Made by a program: the position numbers and the translations under genes. The notes under the pieces were generated by a model. That model was not told the origin of the DNA. It made no database searches and saw only the letters and a program-made list of their open reading frames with translations. A stretch of 15,893 bases of DNA from Sphingobacterium sp. (GTDB lineage Bacteria > Bacteroidota > Bacteroidia > Sphingobacteriales > Sphingobacteriaceae). Positions 12,180 through 15,893 of the stretch are shown here, in pieces; the stretch's first letter is position 1, and each line of letters opens with the position of its first letter. The DNA lies in NCBI GenBank assembly GCA_030146225.1, contig JASLCA010000117.1, forward strand, positions 1 through 15,893, read 5' to 3'.

Positions 12180-14903
12180 ATGAAAAAAATTACAATCTTA
12201 TTTCTGGTTTTCCTTTGGGCAGGTTTGTCTACACAAAGTTATGCACAGCAGAAGCCAACTATACCTATTAATACCGTCGTGGAAAAAGTGCAAAAGTACT
12301 TCGGCGTGTATCCTGTTGAGAAGATTCACCTACACTTTGATAAGCCTTACTATGCAGTGGGCGATACCCTCTGGTTTAAAGGTTATTTAAGCCAAAACCT
12401 CTATGAATATACCCCGAGTAAAATAATGTATGTGGAGGTCTTGACCAGTAAGGATTCACTTATTCAAACGCTGCGTATTCCCTTGCAAGGGAATGTAGGT
12501 CAAGGACAGCTGGTGTTAGATCCCCAGTTTGTTGCGCAGGATAACTATAGGTTTAGGGCCTATACAAAATGGATGGCTAATTTTGATAACAGCTACTTCT
12601 TTAATAAGATTGTGCCCATTGGAGATGCAATAAATAAGAAGCTTGCAGCTCAGATCAGCTTTACGCCTGAGACAGCGACCAAAACAAAGGCTAATCTGGA
12701 GTTCAGGGATAGGTCGGGCAACCTTCTAGCGCGTAAGAAGCTAAACTGGGAGGCTATCGATGGCTGGGATCCCTTTGATAAAGGGAAGGCCGAAACGGAC
12801 GATATGGGGCGGGTGACCATCAACCTCAACATTAAGGATAAAAATTATTTGAAGAAAGGCCGATTAATCGTCAAGATTGATGGGGAGAACAGGACTGATC
12901 CAGCCTTGGTTGGAAATTATACCTTGCAAAATGCTTTATGGGATGCCGATGTACAGTTCTTCCCTGAGGGAGGAGAGTTGTTGGCCGGTCTTTCTAAGAA
13001 AGTAGCTTTTAAGGCGGTGAATGCTGTTGGCAAAGGCCTTAAGGTGAGCGGCAAAATTGTAGACAGTAAGAAGAAAGAGGTCGCCAGCTTTACGGACTTG
13101 GGACTAGGGATGGGCGTCTTTAACTTTGTTCCGCTGCTGGGTGAGAAATATAAGGCCAATGTGACCTTCGAAACTGGGCAAGTCCTAAGCTATGATCTTC
13201 CCGAAGTAAAGGCCGAAGGCATCAATATTGTATTGCATAAAGCTATGGATGATCAGCTTCAGTTTGGATTGCTGGCTAATGAGGCTTTCTATGGCAAAAA
13301 TGCGGATCAGCCCTTTTACATCTTGGGACAAGCCAGTGGACATTTAGTCTATGCAGCGCAGGCTACCTTAAAGAATGCTTCAGTATTGGTCAATATCCCT
13401 AAAGATAAATTGCCCAATGGCATTGTGCAGCTAACCCTTATGCAGCCCGATGGTAAGTTATTGAGTGAGCGCTTGATCTTTAATGATTCTCAGGCCTTAT
13501 TGGATATCCAAGTAAAAAGCGACAAGGCGTCTTATGCGCAAAAGGAAGCCGTTAAGCTGGCTATTCATGTAGCTCCAAAGGATACCTTAAAGGCGAGTTA
13601 TTCTGTGTCCGTTATTGATGAAGGAAAGGTACCTTACAATGATGATGATGACCTAGGCATCTTAAGCAACTTCTTGCTGACCTCAGACCTAAAGGGTTAC
13701 GTGGAACGTCCAAATTATTATTTCAATAGTAAAAATACTGATCGTAAGGAAGCTTTAGATGCGCTGCTGCTTACACAGGGCTTTAGACGTTTCGCTTACG
13801 ATGACCTCTTAGCCGAGAAACTCCCCAATGTTCAGTTTATGCCAGAGCAAAGTCTTTCGCTGTCGGGTGTGCTGCGCTTAAATACAGGGAGAGCATACCC
13901 CAATGGGGGACTGCTGTTGTCAATACCTTCACGCAACTTTAGAAAAGATACCTACACAGATAATAATGGCCGATTTGTCTTTGAAAACTTAGTATTCTCT
14001 GATTCCTCTAAAGTAACTATAAATGCTCGTGGGAATGATAACTTCAGAAGCTTAGTTATCAATATGGATCAAACCTACTTTCCAGGGATTGATCAGGGGA
14101 ATGCCTATGCGAGCAATAATATATTAAATATTGATCAAGAGCTTAAATCCTACCTGACAAATAGTAAGAATGAATACCGTACTTCTATCTTAATCGACGA
14201 GATCCAAGTGACGGGCGTGCAGAAGAAGCAGGTTACTAGTAAGGAGTTCTCTGCACTCTCAGGGCTTTCTATGCCAGAGCATCGTATTGAGGCGGATCGC
14301 CTTTCGGGATGTAATATGCTAAGCATGTGCTTGACAACCTTGTTAACAGGGATTACTTACGATTCGCAGACCTTGAAATACTATGTTTCACGTAACTACA
14401 ATCAAGGCAGCCGCGTACCAGTGCAGATTTTCTTAAATGGAATGCCCATTGACGAACACTCCCTAAACAGTGTGCAGCCTTCAGATATTGAGGCAATTGA
14501 AATATTTTTAAAGGACGATTTGGGAACTGTCAGTCGTATGTATCAGAATGATGGGGTTATCTCTATCCTAACCAAGAAGACAGATCAGAAGAAGCAGCCT
14601 CGCATGTCACTTTCAGAGATTGAAAGTCTACTGCCTAAAACTAACGTAATTGATATGGTGCCTTTGGGCTTTGTCAAGGAAAGAAAGTTCTATGCACCTA
14701 AGTATGCTACTGCGGAAAGCAAGAATACCAATGATTACCGCACCACGGTTTATTGGAATCCAGCAGTTGTATTGGATGAGTCAGGGAATGTCAACCTTGA
14801 TTTCTACAATGCCGATGGCAATGGCAAGTACAAGGTGGTGGTAGAAGGACAGGATGAGCTAGGAAATATAGGTAGAACAGTTTACTACTACTCTATAAAA
14901 TAA
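12180..14903 (+). CDS. Secreted MG2-like / TonB plug-like domain protein of unknown function
   Basis: A 907-residue exported protein. Signal peptide 1-22 (MKKITILFLVFLWAGLS...YA, cleavage before Gln23). Residues ~47-135 resemble an alpha-2-macroglobulin MG2-type domain, with KIHLHFDKPYYAVGDTLWFK as its start. Further beta-domains follow to ~470, including QFFPEGGELLAG near 255. An acidic run NDDDDL occurs near 482, then the block LLLTQGFRRF near 530. A carboxypeptidase-like regulatory beta-domain (~559-618) has the usual DNNGRFVFENL. Residues ~670-800 resemble a TonB-receptor plug (PVQIFLNGMPID, DIEAIEIF, GVISILTKK). The protein then ends with another beta-domain. There is no outer-membrane barrel, so it is not a TonB-dependent receptor. 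Proteins with this layout are frequent in Bacteroidota, but I know of no established function. I used the ATG at 12180, which gives a clean signal peptide; TTG codons at 12174 and 12177 are alternatives. Confidence 0.8.
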   Translation: MKKITILFLVFLWAGLSTQSYAQQKPTIPINTVVEKVQKYFGVYPVEKIHLHFDKPYYAVGDTLWFKGYLSQNLYEYTPSKIMYVEVLTSKDSLIQTLRIPLQGNVGQGQLVLDPQFVAQDNYRFRAYTKWMANFDNSYFFNKIVPIGDAINKKLAAQISFTPETATKTKANLEFRDRSGNLLARKKLNWEAIDGWDPFDKGKAETDDMGRVTINLNIKDKNYLKKGRLIVKIDGENRTDPALVGNYTLQNALWDADVQFFPEGGELLAGLSKKVAFKAVNAVGKGLKVSGKIVDSKKKEVASFTDLGLGMGVFNFVPLLGEKYKANVTFETGQVLSYDLPEVKAEGINIVLHKAMDDQLQFGLLANEAFYGKNADQPFYILGQASGHLVYAAQATLKNASVLVNIPKDKLPNGIVQLTLMQPDGKLLSERLIFNDSQALLDIQVKSDKASYAQKEAVKLAIHVAPKDTLKASYSVSVIDEGKVPYNDDDDLGILSNFLLTSDLKGYVERPNYYFNSKNTDRKEALDALLLTQGFRRFAYDDLLAEKLPNVQFMPEQSLSLSGVLRLNTGRAYPNGGLLLSIPSRNFRKDTYTDNNGRFVFENLVFSDSSKVTINARGNDNFRSLVINMDQTYFPGIDQGNAYASNNILNIDQELKSYLTNSKNEYRTSILIDEIQVTGVQKKQVTSKEFSALSGLSMPEHRIEADRLSGCNMLSMCLTTLLTGITYDSQTLKYYVSRNYNQGSRVPVQIFLNGMPIDEHSLNSVQPSDIEAIEIFLKDDLGTVSRMYQNDGVISILTKKTDQKKQPRMSLSEIESLLPKTNVIDMVPLGFVKERKFYAPKYATAESKNTNDYRTTVYWNPAVVLDESGNVNLDFYNADGNGKYKVVVEGQDELGNIGRTVYYYSIK

Positions 14904-14904
14904 T

Positions 14905-14936
14905 AAAAGAAGGGAGCGATTAAGCTCCCTTCTTTT
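14905..14936. terminator. Bidirectional intrinsic terminator between convergent genes
   Basis: Perfect 13-bp stem AAAAGAAGGGAGC (14905-14917) / GCTCCCTTCTTTT (14924-14936) with a 6-base loop. T-rich sequence follows on the plus strand; on the minus strand the arm's own TTTT, then ATTATTTTATA, follows. The loop contains the minus-strand stop codon (14920-14922), and the right arm lies in the 3' end of the transporter coding sequence. Confidence 0.92.
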
Positions 14937-15762
14937 GTTTTGTATTTATATTGAACAATACACTGATTAAGATTAAGGCGATACCTAAGTAGGAATAGCT
15001 GCTCAGCTTTTCGTCAAACAAGAAGTAGCCAAAGCCTAAGGCATAGAGCACCCCTAGATAATTGAGGCTCGAAACCTTAGCCAGATTAGCCTGCTGATAG
15101 GCCCGGGTCATATAATACTGAGCTCCCTGCGTGAAAATCCCTATAAGTAGTAGAAATACCCAGTCCATGCCTAGCGGTTGATGCCAGTTGAAGAGGCAAT
15201 AGATGCCTGCTACAGGGATGGTCAATAAGGGGAAATAGAACATAATAACCAGTGGATGTTCAGAGGTTCTAATCAGGGCAATGATATTATAGGCTAAGCC
15301 CGAGAAGAAGGCGGCGCTAATGCCTATAAACAAGTCGAACATAGAAATCCGCGTATCAAATCCTTTTAAGAGCAAGACCCCCGCAATAGCAATTCCAAAG
15401 TATACAAACTGCACTGCTCTCAAGCGCTGCTGAACCATAAAGATGCCCAGTATCGCCGTGAAAAATGGCGAGAGGTAATTAATGGTTACGGCTGAGGCAA
15501 GGGGAATATTCTGAAGGGTGTAGAAGGAGCCGATAAGGCCGAGACAGCCTGCAACCCCTCGGAGGGTTAAAAGCTTTCTATTATTGCCTAATAGGGGTAA
15601 CTTCTTTTTCTTAAGCATGAGATAGGTTACCACAATACTAAAGAGGGACCGAAAAAGAACCACCTCTAATGTTGGGATATGCGCAACATACTTCACACAG
15701 ATATTCATTAGGGCAAAGAGAAAGCCCGCCAACAACATATGCTGAATACTCTTGTCTTGCAC
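14920..15762 (-). CDS. EamA/DMT-superfamily transporter
   Basis: A 280-residue inner-membrane transporter of the drug/metabolite superfamily. It has two EamA repeats (~9-135 and ~146-275) and about ten membrane helices. Family-typical stretches include FALMNICVKY in helix 1, FRSLFSIVVTYLML in helix 2, and the helix 3/4 block LASAVTINYLSPFFTAILG. The substrate cannot be predicted; family members export metabolites, amino acids or S-adenosylmethionine-type compounds. The start is GTG at 15762-15760, chosen because it overlaps the stop codon of the upstream minus-strand gene in TAGTG, a classic coupling arrangement. The next in-frame ATG (15738) would shorten the N-terminus by eight residues and is an alternative. 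The C-terminus ends in KQKKGA, partly encoded by the terminator stem. Confidence 0.9.
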   Translation of the reverse strand: MQDKSIQHMLLAGFLFALMNICVKYVAHIPTLEVVLFRSLFSIVVTYLMLKKKKLPLLGNNRKLLTLRGVAGCLGLIGSFYTLQNIPLASAVTINYLSPFFTAILGIFMVQQRLRAVQFVYFGIAIAGVLLLKGFDTRISMFDLFIGISAAFFSGLAYNIIALIRTSEHPLVIMFYFPLLTIPVAGIYCLFNWHQPLGMDWVFLLLIGIFTQGAQYYMTRAYQQANLAKVSSLNYLGVLYALGFGYFLFDEKLSSYSYLGIALILISVLFNINTKQKKGA

Positions 15763-15893
15763 TATAGATCTGGATTGTCTGACTTTTTCCCTTTTGTAAT
15801 TGCATCTGGGCTTTCACCATTGGCTACCTCTACCTCAACTTGCTTAATTATCACCGCATAGGAGGCAGGTTTTATTCCCTTGCCAAACTGTAT
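15762..15893 (-). CDS. 3' end of an unrecognised minus-strand gene (partial)
   Basis: The minus strand from the window edge reads 43 sense codons, beginning IQFGKGIKPASYAVIIKQ and ending KGKKSDNPDL, then TAG (15764-15762). The stop shares its last base with the GTG start of the EamA transporter gene, which supports this frame being real and the two genes being one transcription unit. The visible tail has a short hydrophobic beta-like stretch (SYAVIIKQVEVEV) and then a hydrophilic end rich in Gly, Lys, Ser and Asp. I do not recognise the family. The rest of the gene lies beyond the window. Confidence 0.65.
   Translation of the reverse strand: MQFGKGIKPASYAVIIKQVEVEVANGESPDAITKGKKSDNPDL

Noticed and set aside
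15638..15820. A 60-codon minus-strand frame starting at ATG 15820
   Set aside because: It overlaps both the transporter coding sequence and the partial upstream gene in another frame and has no recognisable features.

Overview
The window looks like a chromosomal segment of a Bacteroidota bacterium, most likely of the Sphingobacterium/Pedobacter group. Four things suggest this. Several genes are preceded by the Bacteroidota -7 promoter element TAnnTTTG rather than a classical -10 box. Shine-Dalgarno sequences are weak or absent. The cbb3 oxidase has fused CcoN and CcoO subunits. There is also a large secreted protein with an N-terminal macroglobulin-like region and a barrel-less TonB-plug-like region, an architecture I associate with this phylum. 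I see no insertion sequence, prophage, CRISPR array, tRNA or rRNA; this is mostly core chromosome.

Left part (1-4403): a repeat-bearing 5' edge, then a TIGR01212/YhcC-type radical SAM protein (+). Facing it is a small MazG-like NTP pyrophosphohydrolase (-), and the two share a perfect 38-bp palindromic terminator. Next is an RluB/RsuA-type pseudouridine synthase (-) with a ~290-residue repetitive, charged N-terminal extension. Divergent from it is a secreted or membrane-anchored SLT-type lytic transglycosylase (+).

Centre (4404-10514): a cbb3-type cytochrome c oxidase operon with very short intergenic gaps: ccoNO (fused), ccoQ, ccoP, ccoG, ccoH, and a UreH/DsbD_2-type membrane protein. CcoNO, CcoQ and CcoP form the high-affinity terminal oxidase. 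CcoG and CcoH serve copper handling and assembly. The last gene carries conserved membrane cysteines that may take part in metal or redox handling. A CRP/FNR-like palindrome and a weak promoter lie in the 340-bp region upstream, which also holds an unexplained multi-hairpin inverted repeat. The usual partners ccoI and ccoS are not in the window. CcoP has only one haem-c motif.

Right part (10515-15893): a cardiolipin synthase (+); the 907-residue secreted MG2/plug-like protein of unknown function (+); a strong bidirectional terminator; an EamA/DMT transporter (-); and the 3' end of an unrecognised minus-strand gene whose stop codon overlaps the GTG start of the transporter gene.

I did not find a convincing new multi-gene system. 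The points most worth a second look are the regulatory region upstream of ccoNO, the mono-haem CcoP with its cysteine-bearing membrane partner, and the barrel-less plug protein.
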